NCBI GenBank assembly: GCA_000611775.1
Contig: KK106982.1
Coordinates: 4,534,996-4,598,995, forward strand
Length of the DNA: 64,000 bases
Origin: Umbilicaria muhlenbergii
Lineage: Eukaryota > Ascomycota > Lecanoromycetes > Umbilicariales > Umbilicariaceae
Direction: 5' to 3'
The notes beneath the pieces were generated by a model that was given only the letters and a program-made list of their open reading frames with translations, was not told where the DNA came from and did not search any database. The first letter of the stretch is position 1. Each line of letters begins with the position of its first letter. The position numbers and the translations under genes are program-made. Shown in pieces: positions 22,274-34,345 of the stretch.

Positions 22274-25200
22274 ATGCAATCGCCTCCTGCCCTCCCCTCG
22301 TCTCTTGAACATGCTCAATCCCTTGAAGACTACGATGAAGATCCACAAGATGGCTCGCCGTTATCTGCTGACCACGACACAGTATACAATGGTGGACGTA
22401 TCGGTTTAGATGGGCGACAGGACCAGCAGCAGGATGGCTCGCGGAACACGTTGGGGGAGTCAGAGAATAACACTGGGGAAAGCACGCCTTCGGACGCTAC
22501 GCAGCAGGAAATACTCCCAAGAGATGAGCAGACAAGGACAGCGTTTTACGACTACGCTTCTGAGAAGTCGATGAGCCACGCCGAAGCCAAGCTCTTTTAC
22601 CAACGACATCAACTGGAATCGTCACAACAGAGGCCCGAGGCACAAAGCCCAGTCATCCAAGCTCAGATGCCCTCCTCTGCATTCGATGGGGAAGGAGCTG
22701 GATTGAGTAGGACGGCGAGCATGGCGTCTAGGCGGAGTGCTCGTAGCTATACACAAAATGGTAGCAAATATCGCTTTGCCCTTCCTGTTGGTCTTGCAAG
22801 TCTTGAGAAGCCTGTTGAGAGCGCAGATGTTCAAGCGCCAGACATGAGTGGGTTTGACCCTCATGAAGCGCCCTTCAGATACGAGAAACAGGATCCTTTT
22901 ATTGCTGCAGATCAGGCGGCCAGAATCCATATCAAACACCCTGGTTTGCCTCACGAGCAGAAATCTTCAATACTAGCTACGGAAGGGTTGCATGGAGCTG
23001 GCGCAGGTGTTGGACTCGGAGCTGGCCCTGGTGGTTACGCAAACAATGACTCTATCATCACCTCGGAGTTGAGTGCTATTTATACTAATATCCAGAAGGT
23101 TTTGGATATGCGGCATAAGTACATCCGTCTTTCCCTACAAGGACCAAACGATAACCCCAAAGATGAGCCTAGCTGGCTTATATACCCTCCACCTCCAGAA
23201 CCAGTTTGGGATGATGAAAACAATCGCCCAATGGGAACGACATCTGGTACTACCTCCATGAATAATAGTAGGATACTATCAAACGATCAAGACCGACCAC
23301 AGAGCCGTCATCAGCGTCCCTCTAGCTCCGCTGCAGGAGAATACATACAACAATCTCCAACACTATCTTCAACCTTGAGGAGGAGAAAGCCAGGCCACGA
23401 TATTGGAGAGGATTTTGATATGTCGGATCTACTTCCATTGTCCGAGGAGGGGGAGATGACATTCAAGCTTGACAATAACAGCGTCTATCAAGTCTACGAG
23501 ACTGCCGATTTAGAGAAGCTAGGGACCCCGATAGTTAACATTCCCACGATACGTGAATTTTATATCGATCTGGACCAGGTACTAAGTGTGTCTTCGGATG
23601 GACCAAGCAAGAGTTTTGCGTTCCGCCGTCTGCAATATCTTGACGGAAAATTTAATCTCTACTTTCTCTTGAATGAATACCAGGAGATGGCTGACAGCAA
23701 GAGGGTGCCTCACAGAGACTTCTACAACGTTAGAAAGGTCGATACGCACGTACATCATTCGGCTTGTATGAATCAGAAGCACCTACTCCGCTTCATAAAG
23801 AGCAAAATGAAGAAGTCACCAGATGAGAAAGTGATATTGAGAGATGGCAAGCTTCTGACGCTGAGGGAAGTCTTTGAGAGTATCAATCTGACTGCATATG
23901 ATCTGAGCATTGACACTCTCGACATGCATGTATGTAATATGATATTCAGTTCGGGCCTACATTCCGCGCTAAATGATCTCATCAATAGGCCCACACGGAC
24001 TCTTTCCATCGCTTCGATAAGTTCAACCTAAAGTATAACCCAATTGGTGAATCCAGATTGCGTACTATCTTCCTCAAAACAGACAACTACATCCAGGGCC
24101 GCTATCTTGCCGAAATTACCAAGGAGGTTATTGCTGATTTAGAGTCCAGCAAGTATCAGATGGTGGAGTGGCGAATCTCCATCTACGGGAGAAGTCTTGA
24201 TGAGTGGGATAAGCTTGCAGCCTGGGTCGTGGACAATAAACTGTTCTCACACAATGTTCGATGGCTTATCCAAGTTCCCCGACTGTATGATGTCTACAAG
24301 TCCACATGGCTGATGGATAATTTCGAGCAAGTGGTTGTCAACCTTTTCCAGCCGCTCTTCGAAGTCACCAAGAACCCTTCAAGTCATCCAAAGCTTCATG
24401 TATTTCTTCAGAGAGTCATTGGCTTTGATAGCGTCGATGACGAAAGCAAGGTCGAGCGTCGGCTGTACAGGAAATTTCCTCTGCCCAAGGATTGGAACAC
24501 AAAGCAGAACCCTCCATATAGTTACTGGATCTATTACCTATTTGCCAACATCGCTTCTCTCAATGTTTGGCGAAAGCAGCGAGGCTTCAACACGTTTCTC
24601 CTTCGGCCTCACTGTGGTGAAGCGGGTGATACGGATCATCTGGCAGCTGCAGTGTTGTGTTGCCACAGCATTAGCCATGGTTTGCTGCTTCGAAAAGTTC
24701 CATTGCTACAGTACATCTTTTATCTTGAGCAGATAGGTATTGCGATGTCGCCCCTCAGCAACAACGCTTTGTTCTTAGCCTACGAGAGGAATCCCTTCCT
24801 GCAATATTTCAGGCGTGGCCTAAATGTATCTTTGTCAACAGACGATCCCTTGCAGTTCGCCTTTACGAAAGAACCTCTGATAGAAGAGTATTCCGTTGCA
24901 GCACAGATATACAAGCTGAGCGCAGTTGATATGTGCGAACTTGCAAAGAATTCGGTTTTGCAGAGCGGTTTTGAGCATGCAGTGAAACAAAGATGGCTTG
25001 GAACAGACTTCCATCTCCCGGGTGTGATGGGAAACAATGTCGCGAAGAGCAACGTGCCAAACATAAGGGAGGCGTACAGGCACGAGACTCTGCTGCAAGA
25101 ACTTTCCATGTAAGCTTCTCTACTAGCATCTTTGAAATCAGACTCACGTTTGCCATGCAGGATCGATCGATACACTGCAGCAGCTACTCCTACTGAAGCC

Positions 25201-25773
25201 GTATCAACGTCCCACATTCCCCCACCACCATCCCGCAACTACCAACCTCACGCACCGGCGTCGCCAACCGCCTCGATGCGGACTAATCCATCGACAACAA
25301 ATCTATACATGGAAACTCCTTCCCGTAGTTATCCTCAACAAGCACACCCTCCTACTACTATCGGAGCTTACCCGACTTCCGCATATCCAGCTCAAACAGC
25401 GCGGATACCGACTTCACATTCGAATATCGATATGAGGGCTATTGACACATCGAAATCATCCCAGGGTGACAGCAGGGCCATAAGGTCCTCTTCATTGATC
25501 ATGTCACCATACATAGCCAATGATCCACACTGGGATGATGGCATATCGCAATCACATATTAGTGGTGCGGAGCCGAGAATCTTCCCCGGGGTAGTCCACG
25601 AAAGGACAAGGAGGAACAGTATTCGGCAGGGAAGTAGTTCCGAGAAGGATGCTGATGGTGGTGCTTTTGCTGGAATTGGATTGTCGAAGCTGAGTACAAG
25701 GGAGAAAGAGATAAGCGGGCTAGAGGGACCTGTCTTGGAGGAACCAGTGGATGAGGAAGATAGTGATGATTGA
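22274..25773 (+). CDS. amd1: AMP deaminase
   Basis: Converts AMP to IMP and ammonia in the purine nucleotide cycle, in the cytosol. Exons 22274-23929, 23989-25109 and 25161-25773 give 1129 residues. The long N-terminal part is regulatory and low in conservation. The metal-binding site begins with [16 protein letters not shown] near 491, the substrate loop [13 protein letters not shown] is near 758-770, and the catalytic [10 protein letters not shown] is near 833. Intron 1 (GTATGT..ATCAATAG) must be removed to give [21 protein letters not shown]. The last exon is a Ser/Pro-rich tail ending in an acidic DEEDSDD. The start is the first ATG of the frame ([10 protein letters not shown]). The catalytic half is complete and there is no sign of decay. 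Confidence 0.95.
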
Positions 25774-26166
25774 CCGTGTTATGCGGAGTTTCAGGTGTTC
25801 TGGAGAAGTTCAGCGATGGGATTTACTTGTAGTAAGACGTTCATAGACGTTTTGACAACTGTGTCTGGGCACTTTTGTGATACATCGCATTTGTGTTACT
25901 CTAGTAATTGACAACTGATGATATCAAACAAGCAGGATTCAGTCTCGAGCTACAATTGTAGTAATTATACTAGTCGCACTTGTTGACATAAGTGACTTAT
26001 GGGCCTTCCAAATGTAGCCCTGATTAGCCTAATGCAATGTTACGGTTGAGAAGACTCCAAGGCTGTTTCCCTCTGCTTTAGCATGATGAGGAATCACAGC
26101 CGCAGCATTACAAGCCATGAATGATGACAAGTTCATCAGCTCCATTGAAGCTTTGAGGAACGAGGC
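25774..26166. other. Intergenic region AMP deaminase - Rad17
   Basis: 393 bases of A/T-richer sequence between tandem genes. It would hold the 3' end of the deaminase gene and the Rad17 promoter. No other feature is seen. Confidence 0.5.
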
Positions 26167-28864
26167 ATGCCTCTGCCGCCGGCAAAGAGACAAAAGAGAT
26201 CCATCGTCCTTAGCTCTGACGATGATGAAGATGCGGCTTCTCTTACCAAAGAACACCTGGTGCAGCGCCTCTCGGATACAGACAAGACCTCTCTTCCTTC
26301 GGTGAAGTCCAATGGCAGGGGCATCTCGGATCGACCTCTCCCTACAAGACCACGGCCCAGGCCTAAGGAGACTACAAAGTCGAGTACTTCAGCGTCCACA
26401 CGAACCACCCCAAGCCCCTCCCCCGAGAAGCCTGCCAAGAAGACCCGGATTCCGAAGAAAGAGCAGAAGTCCAGATCGTTATACACATTCTTCAATGCCG
26501 CAACACAGACGCAGCGTGCCAATGGCCGCCCTGAGCCGGAAATACCTGCGGTGGATGTGGAGGAGGACTTTATACAGGACGACTCATTAGATGAGGATCT
26601 ACGACAACTACCAGATATTCAAGGGAAGGAGGACCATGTGCTGGATCGTCGAAAGCCTCTACGGATGTCTCCGCCGAGCACTGGGCTGCGGGCAGGAGTG
26701 GGGGCTCTCCCGGGTGCAAGTCAAAGATTCATGAAGAAGGCAAAGTCGCCCGGTACAGCTAGGAGGGAGGATGGATTGGACACATTAGGGAAAAAGGACT
26801 TGAGGCCATGGGCCGAGAAGTACGCGCCTCAAAACCTCGAAGAGCTGGCTGTTCATAGGAAGAAAGTAGCAGATGTACGAGGTTGGCTGGAGAATGTCAT
26901 AGGTGGTCGTGATCTTAAAGTAGGTCTACCACAGAAGTCTGCCCACCGAGACCAAGCTGACTCAAGGAAAGAGACTCTTAATACTAAAAGGGCCTTCTGG
27001 GGCTGGCAAGACAGCTACGATAACTACATTAGCCAAAACCATAGGCTTTCAAATCTCCGAATGGAGGAACCCTGTAGGGTCAGAGTTCTCTTCTGAAGGC
27101 TTCCTTTCGATGTCTGCACAGTTTGAAGACTTTCTCGGACGAAGCGGCAAATTCGGCAGGCTTTCTTTTGATAACGATGGTTCAGGCGCAGACTCTTTGC
27201 AACAGCCACCCGGCGATCTAGAGCCTCAGGGTATCGGAAAGCGAGTCATTCTGCTCGAGGAATTTCCTAATACGTTCATGCGGACCTCTAGTGCACTGCA
27301 AGCGTTCCGCTCAAGCATACTTCAATATCTAGCTGCCAATACGCCGTCACGAGTCACACTGTTCTCTACCAAGTCGGAGCCGTCCGAACATGTCACTCCA
27401 CTTATTATGATCATATCAGAAACATTATTGACTACCACTACCGCGGCTGCTGATAGTTTCACCGCCCATCGTCTCTTAGGTCACGAGATTCTAAACCATC
27501 CTGGCACGAGCGTGATCGAATTCAATCCCATAGCAGCTACTTTTCTTAGCAAAGCACTTGATCTGATAATACAGAAGGAGGCTCGCCAGACTAGACGACG
27601 AAGAACACCAGGTCCGGCTGTGTTGAAGAGATTGGGTGAGATCGGTGATGTACGTAGCGCAATTGGATCTCTAGAGTTCCTTTGCGTTAGGGGAGATGAG
27701 AACAGTGAGTGGAGCGGCAGGGTTGCGGCGAAAACCAAGAAGGGACCCAAGAATGCAACAGCCATGACCAAGATGGAAAAAGAGTCCATGGAGATGGTCA
27801 CGCAACGAGAAGCTACTCTGGGCATCTTTCATGCCGTTGGAAAGGTGGTCTACAACAAGCGCGACCAAACAGCAGCTTTGGATCCCTCCATAGCTCCCCC
27901 TCCTCAACCACCAGATCATCTGCCGCAGCACGTCAGGCTCAAAGTCTCACAAGTCGATGTCAACCAGCTCGTCGATGAAACAGGGACGGATACGCAAACA
28001 TTCGTTGCTGCGCTTCACGAAAATTATGTTCTTTCCTGCGATGATCCTTCTTCTACGGATATAATCAACGACTGCATAGACGCCCTTTCAGACAGCGATC
28101 TTCTCAGCCCTAATAGATACGGCGGCAACGTTCAAGGAGCCGCGGCGGACAGTCTGCGCCAAGACGATATCTGCTTCCAGGTTGCTGTACGAGGGATCCT
28201 GTTCGCGCTGCCGTGTCCAGTCAAAAGGCAAGCAGTGCCCTCAATTCGAGGTGGAAAACTTGTTGGTAAAGGCGATGCGTTCAAGATGTTCTATCCAACG
28301 TCTATGCGGCTGTGGAAGCAAACGGAGGAAATCGAAAGTCTCGTCGACGCTTGGGTGGACCGCTCTATGCGCACTAGAGCTAGCGTGTCAGAGAATAACA
28401 ACCACAGCCAGGGAGAATTTGGAGCCGACAGAGGAACCAATGGAGTTTCTCATCTAATCTGGAGTCAAGAACCCAAACCCTCATCCATAGACTCACCCGG
28501 CCCGCCCCTCCTCACAGGCGGCAATTCGGCACGCCGAGAGATGGTACTCGAAACGCTTCCATACCTCACCAAGATCTCAACCCGCAACCCCCAGTCTACT
28601 CATCTGCCTTGGCTCGAGCGTATCACCCAATTCCACGGCATGGCAGACCAGAAGGAAGACGACATAGCGGAGGACGACGATGAGGTTGCTCCTACAACGA
28701 CGGAATGGGCGACCGATCGCCCCGTGCACCCAAAGAAGCAGTACTCACAACTCGAGGGGAGGAGTGCGGGAGAAGGAGGAAAAGGACGAAGGGACGGGAT
28801 GAGTTTCCTGGAAAGGGAAGCGGACAAGCTGGTCCTTAGTGATGATGATATTGAGGATGATTAG
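26167..28864 (+). CDS. rad17: Checkpoint clamp loader Rad17 (yeast Rad24)
   Basis: Loads the 9-1-1 clamp at damaged DNA with Rfc2-5, in the nucleus. Read as exons 26167-26919 and 26957-28864 it gives 886 residues. The N-terminal ~230 residues are basic and disordered (PPAKRQKRS..). The block LRPWAEKYAPQNLEELAVHRKKV is the conserved RFC-like entry, Walker A is GPSGAGKT at ~263-270, and Walker B-like ILLEEFPN lies near 350. The tail ends in an acidic DDIEDD. The intron before Walker A is uncertain: a GTAGGT donor with acceptor GACCAAG is only 37 nt; an alternative donor at ATAG|GTGGTC with acceptor CTCAAG would give a longer intron and VIGKRLLIL. Both restore the same AAA+ reading frame. Confidence 0.9.
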
Positions 28865-30751
28865 CTTGGCAGGGAAAGTGTTGTTCAGCAGTGGTGTTGC
28901 ATTGCACTGGCGTTCGGTGAGGGGCAAACAGACGGGTGTTAGAATCAGCGCTTTTGATCAGTCTGCAGATATGGCTGAATAGTAGGACTTTTATTATTGC
29001 TTCTCCGTAGGGCATAGATCACCCAAACCTATGAGCTTAGCCGATGCATATCTTTGGACCGCAACTGCGATTTCCTTCATCGTACCTACCTTTAGAAATA
29101 TCTCTTCATGCATATGCCTCTAGCCAAACCGACATGCTCCCGTCCATTCTTTTACGAGCCAGGCACTTCCGCTTATGTGCCCTTCCCGTTTCATCTGCCC
29201 CCCCTCTCCTCCCCTCTCTCCTCCCCTCTCTCCTCCCCTCTCTCCTCCCCTCTCTCCTCCCCTCTCTCCTCCCCTCTCTCCTCCCCTCTCTCCTCCCCTC
29301 TCTCCTCCCCTCTCTCCTCCCCTCTCTCCTCCCCTCTCTCCTCCCCACCCCCCCGGGACCCTACCTTTTCCTCCCCCAACTCGACTCTAGAGACCGCTGC
29401 ATACGCCACTAATCTCCAACTACCAGCCATGTAAACTCATGCAAATCTCGAACTGCCTTATGCAGCCGCTAAGCATCCTCCAATGCAGCCACAGGCGCGG
29501 CTTCTTGGAGACATTGACATGGTTTGGGTGCCTGAAGACTCATTGTGTCCTGACCGCGTATGAATTAGAGAGCGAGGAGAGAGGAGGATAGAATGCGGAG
29601 CATGGGATCAAGGATCAATGAGCCACGGTGAGCAGAGGGATTATGCGAAGAGGAAGAAGGGGGCTTCATTGGGGCTTCGGGTTTAAAAGTCCACAAAGTC
29701 ATCGCCGTAGACCTTTTCGTTTTCACATCAATACATGTATTCGTCCATCCTCTAGTCTGAGCCTGAGCCTTAACCCATCTTAAAACCAAAAATCTGAAAT
29801 TCACCATTCACCTCCCTATCTCCCCAACCTGTCCGCTTCACCACCCCTTCCTCCACCACTTCACCTCAATCTACCATGCCATCCCTACAATAATAAACTA
29901 GCCACATCCGCACGAGTGGGCCAATAAGCGCTGCAGTCAAGATGAAGATAGCCCGCCTCAGGATTCGGAGCAGAGGGATGGGGAGGTGGGGGCGGTGAAT
30001 GAGGGGAAGGGAGAGGATGTGAGATTGGGGGATGAATGGGGAGAGAGCCCCTGGAGAGAGGTTGCAAGAGGAGGGATGGTGAGATAGCTGGAATGGAGTG
30101 TGAGGGAATTACGCAGGGCCGAAGGCAGGAGGGACGGTGCCTCCGGTCTGTTGCGCTGTCAACGGGACGAATCTGTGCGGATGGAGCTGGGCAATGCATT
30201 TGCGGTATCGATCTCACTGGGGTCTGTCAGCACTTTTCAACAACAGCGCCGGGATACCAATACCTGACGCTGCTATTTCACACATTCCCACTGCAGCGGT
30301 CACAAGTCGTCAATCTCTTACATCACATCTGCCCCTGCTTTAATGACAAGCTTGCTGTGCTATTGGTATACTGTGGATCTGCTGCTACAGCTCGAAAGCT
30401 TAATAGTCCACAGCTCATTCGAATACACCGAAATGCGTCAATCCAGCAGGACAGATCAGCGCTAGACGACAAGCTCATCCGAAATACATCGTTTGTGTGC
30501 AAGTGCAGCAAGATAGCCAGCCTGGTGCCCGCCATGAGGAAACAGACGTCACGCCGTAGTCGATCCCTGCAATCGGAAAAGAAAGGATGGGAAAACCATC
30601 AACCTAGCTACTAGCCTGCACTGCCTCATTGACATGGACCTGACAGTACTCTCCGATTTCCTCTCCTAGCTCATCCCCTCCTTTTGATCCGTACCTCCTG
30701 CCTCTGTCCCCAGTCTTTGACATCCAACGCTCGAGTAATGTGGCCGCAAAA
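28865..30751. other. Long intergenic region with minisatellite (1.9 kb)
   Basis: Between the 3' ends of two convergent genes. It contains the 12-bp repeat listed separately. Open frames at 29565-29807 (-), 29885-30217 (-) and 30036-30614 (+) overlap one another or are rich in Pro and Ser, and I recognise none of them. Confidence 0.4.
29204..29347. repeat. 12-bp minisatellite, about 12 near-perfect copies
   Basis: Unit CTCTCCTCCCCT repeats 12 times head to tail; only the final base of the last copy differs. The strand is pure pyrimidine, so the tract is a polypurine-polypyrimidine mirror-type sequence that can form triplex DNA. Because 12 is a multiple of 3, all frames stay open and produce artefact proteins on both strands. 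Confidence 0.97.
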
Positions 30752-33700
30752 TCACCAGAAGGCCGCCGCCGTTCCAATCCCAGCAGTACTGGCGGCAACC
30801 GTTCCAGTAACGGTTTCTTGCTTGGTGGACGCGATATGGGGACCTTTATTGCCGTAGCCAACGTTATCGATCCTCGTCACAACTTCTTGTGCCAGATCAC
30901 TTAGGTTGCGGATCACGCCACCGTTCACCAAGGTTTCAGGTGTCCAAACGGCCAGTTCACCAAGCTCCAAGTGAATGTTTTCTTTGAATGTGGCCTCGGC
31001 TTCGTCCGATGATAAAGACGCCGTCCACCACAGTCTCTTGTCTTTCACCATAGCCTCGGGAGGTTGCGAGAAGGCATGCACCGAATACTTTCTATCCGTC
31101 GGGCATTGTATGACGAGGTCCTGGACCTCAGTAAGACGAAGATTAAGGTGGACATTCGCGGTGCTACGGTGACAGCTCTCGCGGCGTAGCAAGACCGCTT
31201 CAACCTTCAGGTCCTTGTTGGGCGTCTTATCGTTGTTGACAGTCTTGGTATAGAAGTCGAGGACCTTCTTGCTTGGTGGGATATAAAGATTGTCAACAAT
31301 TGCCTTTGCCGCTTTCAGTAGACGTCCATCCGTTGTCATCTCGCCGACGATTCCACCCGCAGCGAAGCCGAAAGACTCATCCGTGACTAGGGTCGCGGTA
31401 GACACTGCGAGGCGAGCATCCCACATTCTCTTCGGCAAATGGTAGTTCAGGGCACCGAGGACCTTAAGAAGACTTCGAACCTTTGTCGGTTCAGCACTTA
31501 TCATGCGGAAGAAATGCATTCAAGCCTACCTGGTACTTTCCATCATCTTCGACCTCCACAATTCTACATACTCTGTTAGTTCTAGGTCATAAGCTAAGAA
31601 GTTCGGAGTTTACTGACACTTGACTACCATCCCTGCTCAAGCGGCTTGAACAGACGAATTCGTACACCACTCTGGTCCTGTGCGGAGTCTCGTCGAACAT
31701 CCGCCGGCCAGAAGCAAACTTCAGATCGAGAATAAACTCGGCGTCGACCCACGTGGTGGTTATCCTAGTTTCCAGCATCGTTATCAGAAGAAATGCATCC
31801 GTTTGTTGAGTAGTTAGAGCTCACATGTTTGAGAACAACGTCTCTCGAAACCCTGCTTCCTGCCCTGACGGAAACACGGACGACCACTCATCGGCAGTAA
31901 AGAGACCTTTCCTGTGATCTTGAGCCACGTCTTGAGGCCGAATTAGTATACGGCCAATGTCCACTTCAAGAGTCACTATGCCATTGTGTGATCGTGCCAA
32001 CTTGAGCATATTGGTTGCGGCCGCCCCAAAACCCTTCGTTACAGCTGCATCACCTTTGGCCGCACCTTCGCCTGATGTCAGTTTCTGCTGGTTCATAGTA
32101 TGCTTCGCAGTACGTGATTCAACTTCGTTGGCAATCTGCAGTCTTTCGTTGGCGGTCTTGCCGCTTCTGCTATCTTCTATGCGTTGTGATACTGGACGCC
32201 GGACCTCCGACCTTCGAGTTGCAGTCCGCGCCTGTACTGGCATACGTGATCGCATGTTTGGCGGCCTCTGCGTTGCGTCTGAGAAGTCTACCAGGTCACC
32301 CGTACGTTCAGGCTGCATTACACGGGTTCTCCACAAGGGGTTTGAGTTCTCGCTTTGAGCTGGTCTGCTTTCTTGTTCTAAGCCTCCTAACGATCTAGTG
32401 TGCAGTTGTGCAGATGATCCGAAGCCCGGAGGGCCAGTAGGTTTTATGTTTCCGTGGGCGAGTGTGGTGCTGGCGACCGACCGTGCAATGGTTAAAGTAA
32501 CGTTGTCGTTGGCTTCTGCACTACGGGTGTGGTCGGGCATACCAAGTAAAGGAGCATTGGGAGAACCGTCACGGTTGTGGAAAGTTTGATTCCCTTCGAC
32601 AGCGGCGAGCGAGTCATGCTGTAACATACCGACAAATGCAGCTGGCGCAGTGGTCCCAGTCCCAGTCGAATCACCTGTGGAGTCGGCCGAGATTGGTCTG
32701 AATGGAACGGTCTCACTCGACGCCGCGGCACTTAGAATTTCCGAGTGATGAGCAGATTGCTCGGCTCTCTCAGGGGCAGGCATCCCTTTAGGGACTCTTT
32801 TTAAACCGTACGTCCGCTTCTGTGGCGTTGTGGGTTTCTTGAAAGTGTTCACGCTCTGTACTGCTGACCGATCTCTGCCACTCTCAAATTCCAGCTGGGT
32901 ATTGGTTGCAGCGGTGTGAAAGCCGTGGACTGAAGGTACAGTGACTTCTTCCCTCCACCTTTCGACCAAGGCAGCTATCGAGCGAGGGAGGTGTTCGTGG
33001 ACTGTGCTCCTATCACCCGAACTGCTGGTTGAAGCTAATGTCGAATTCGTCAACGTCAGCCCTACATGACCGTGCGGTTTGTATTCGTATTCCGGTGGCC
33101 AGATACGACAGTATGCGTTCAACGACTGTAAGCGTTTGCGTTTCTGGTCCAGTATCACAACGAACCGGTAGTCAACATCACGCTTTAGCAGCACCAAGAC
33201 CAGTAGATCGGGAAGTATGCCAATATGCGGTGAATCGGGACTGATTAGGGTAGTACGTAATCGCCGTGTGTCTTTCTTGAGAGGTATGAACTGCAGTCTA
33301 GTATCTATTTCCTTTTCTGCGATCTGGAAATCGAAGAACAGAACACTGCTATCCTTGCAATACTGAATCGGTAAGCCTAGGCAATGCTCGAGTGGACTTG
33401 TACTCACACTAGCTTCAATCAAGACGGCGAGCTTTGAAATTGCTCTCTCCACCGCCTCGTCGGCCTCTCCAGTAAGCACAATCGATTTCTGCTCAGGGGC
33501 TGGCTGGATTCTGCAACGTGTCAATTTGGCCACCTTTGCAACCGTTTCCGAACAAAGTAGCGAATTGATGCTCTCGATCCAGTGAGAAGGCTTCCACATT
33601 CGCGTAACCGTCTGGCTGTGCAGATTTCCTATCAATTGCGAATCCTGCTCACCGCGAAATATCGCAGGTATTTTTTCTTCGTGCACTCCGTCTTTTGCTT

Positions 33701-34345
33701 CTCCCTTTTCATCGGACCCTACTGACATTAGGTCTAGAGGCGTTCTGTCGGACGTTTGCCGGGTTGGTCCGTGGGATGTTTCTTCCAATGAACTGCTAGA
33801 ATCGACTTCGATGTACTCTGGATCTTTCATGACTGTCTCTGGTATTCTCTCCACCCTCTTGACCTGTTTGCAAGATCGATCAGCTCTGTACTTTACTACT
33901 CAAGGATAGACGTGTCCCACCAACTCGCTTTTGTCTTCGTGTTCGTTCCGCCTCTCTTCTACCTCGATGTAGTTCTTCACCGTCGCAATAAAGGCGGAGA
34001 AGGCTTCGTCGGCACCATTTTTCGAGCATTGGATCGTGAATTGCTGCAGTGTGGAAAGTAGTCAGAAGACAAAGCGTCGCAAAGCCGGAGAGGATCCACA
34101 GCTTACATTGATGCTTGCGTCGTACCGACACAGTGCATCCTTACCCTCCGGTGTAGACCTGTTGTAGCTGCATAAGCCCTCGAACCTCGCTAATGGTTTG
34201 GAAACGTACTCGAATTCCTCTTCGATGTTCTTCGCCTATAACACTTTTAGTAATATCTACAATCGCGGGATGGTGCGATTCTCACCCCCTCAGGACTAAA
34301 CCTGTAAACTGACGAGAAGACGTAATTAACGTTTCCGTTCGCCAT
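30752..34345 (-). CDS. Conserved fungal protein with KH-like region, seven exons, function unknown
   Basis: Exons 34345-34286, 34235-34107, 34043-33921, 33863-31825, 31764-31618, 31572-31530 and 31480-30752 join in frame to 1089 residues. I chose the last intron (31529-31481, GTAGGC..ACAAAG) because it gives VCRIVEVEDDGKYQ followed by VRSLLKVLGALNYHLPKRMW, a continuous beta-rich block. Residues ~215-255 (LTRCRIQPAPEQKSIVLTGE then VERAISKLAVLIEAS) look like a KH-type RNA-binding fold. The middle (~400-650) is disordered. The C-terminal part has a conserved-looking module starting GIVTLEVDIGRILIR, then TWVDAEFILDLKFASG and RVVYEFVC. It resembles an uncharacterised Pezizomycotina family with a KH-like N-terminal half. 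RNA binding is an inference. Confidence 0.8.

Noticed and set aside
29044-29412. Open frames on both strands through the 12-bp repeat
   Set aside because: They exist only because a 12-base unit keeps every frame open; the products are simple Leu-Pro-Ser or Arg-Glu-Gly repeats.
33375-33415. Possible 31-base intron inside the KH-like gene (GTGAGT..CCTAG)
   Set aside because: Too short to splice, and the frame is open through it.
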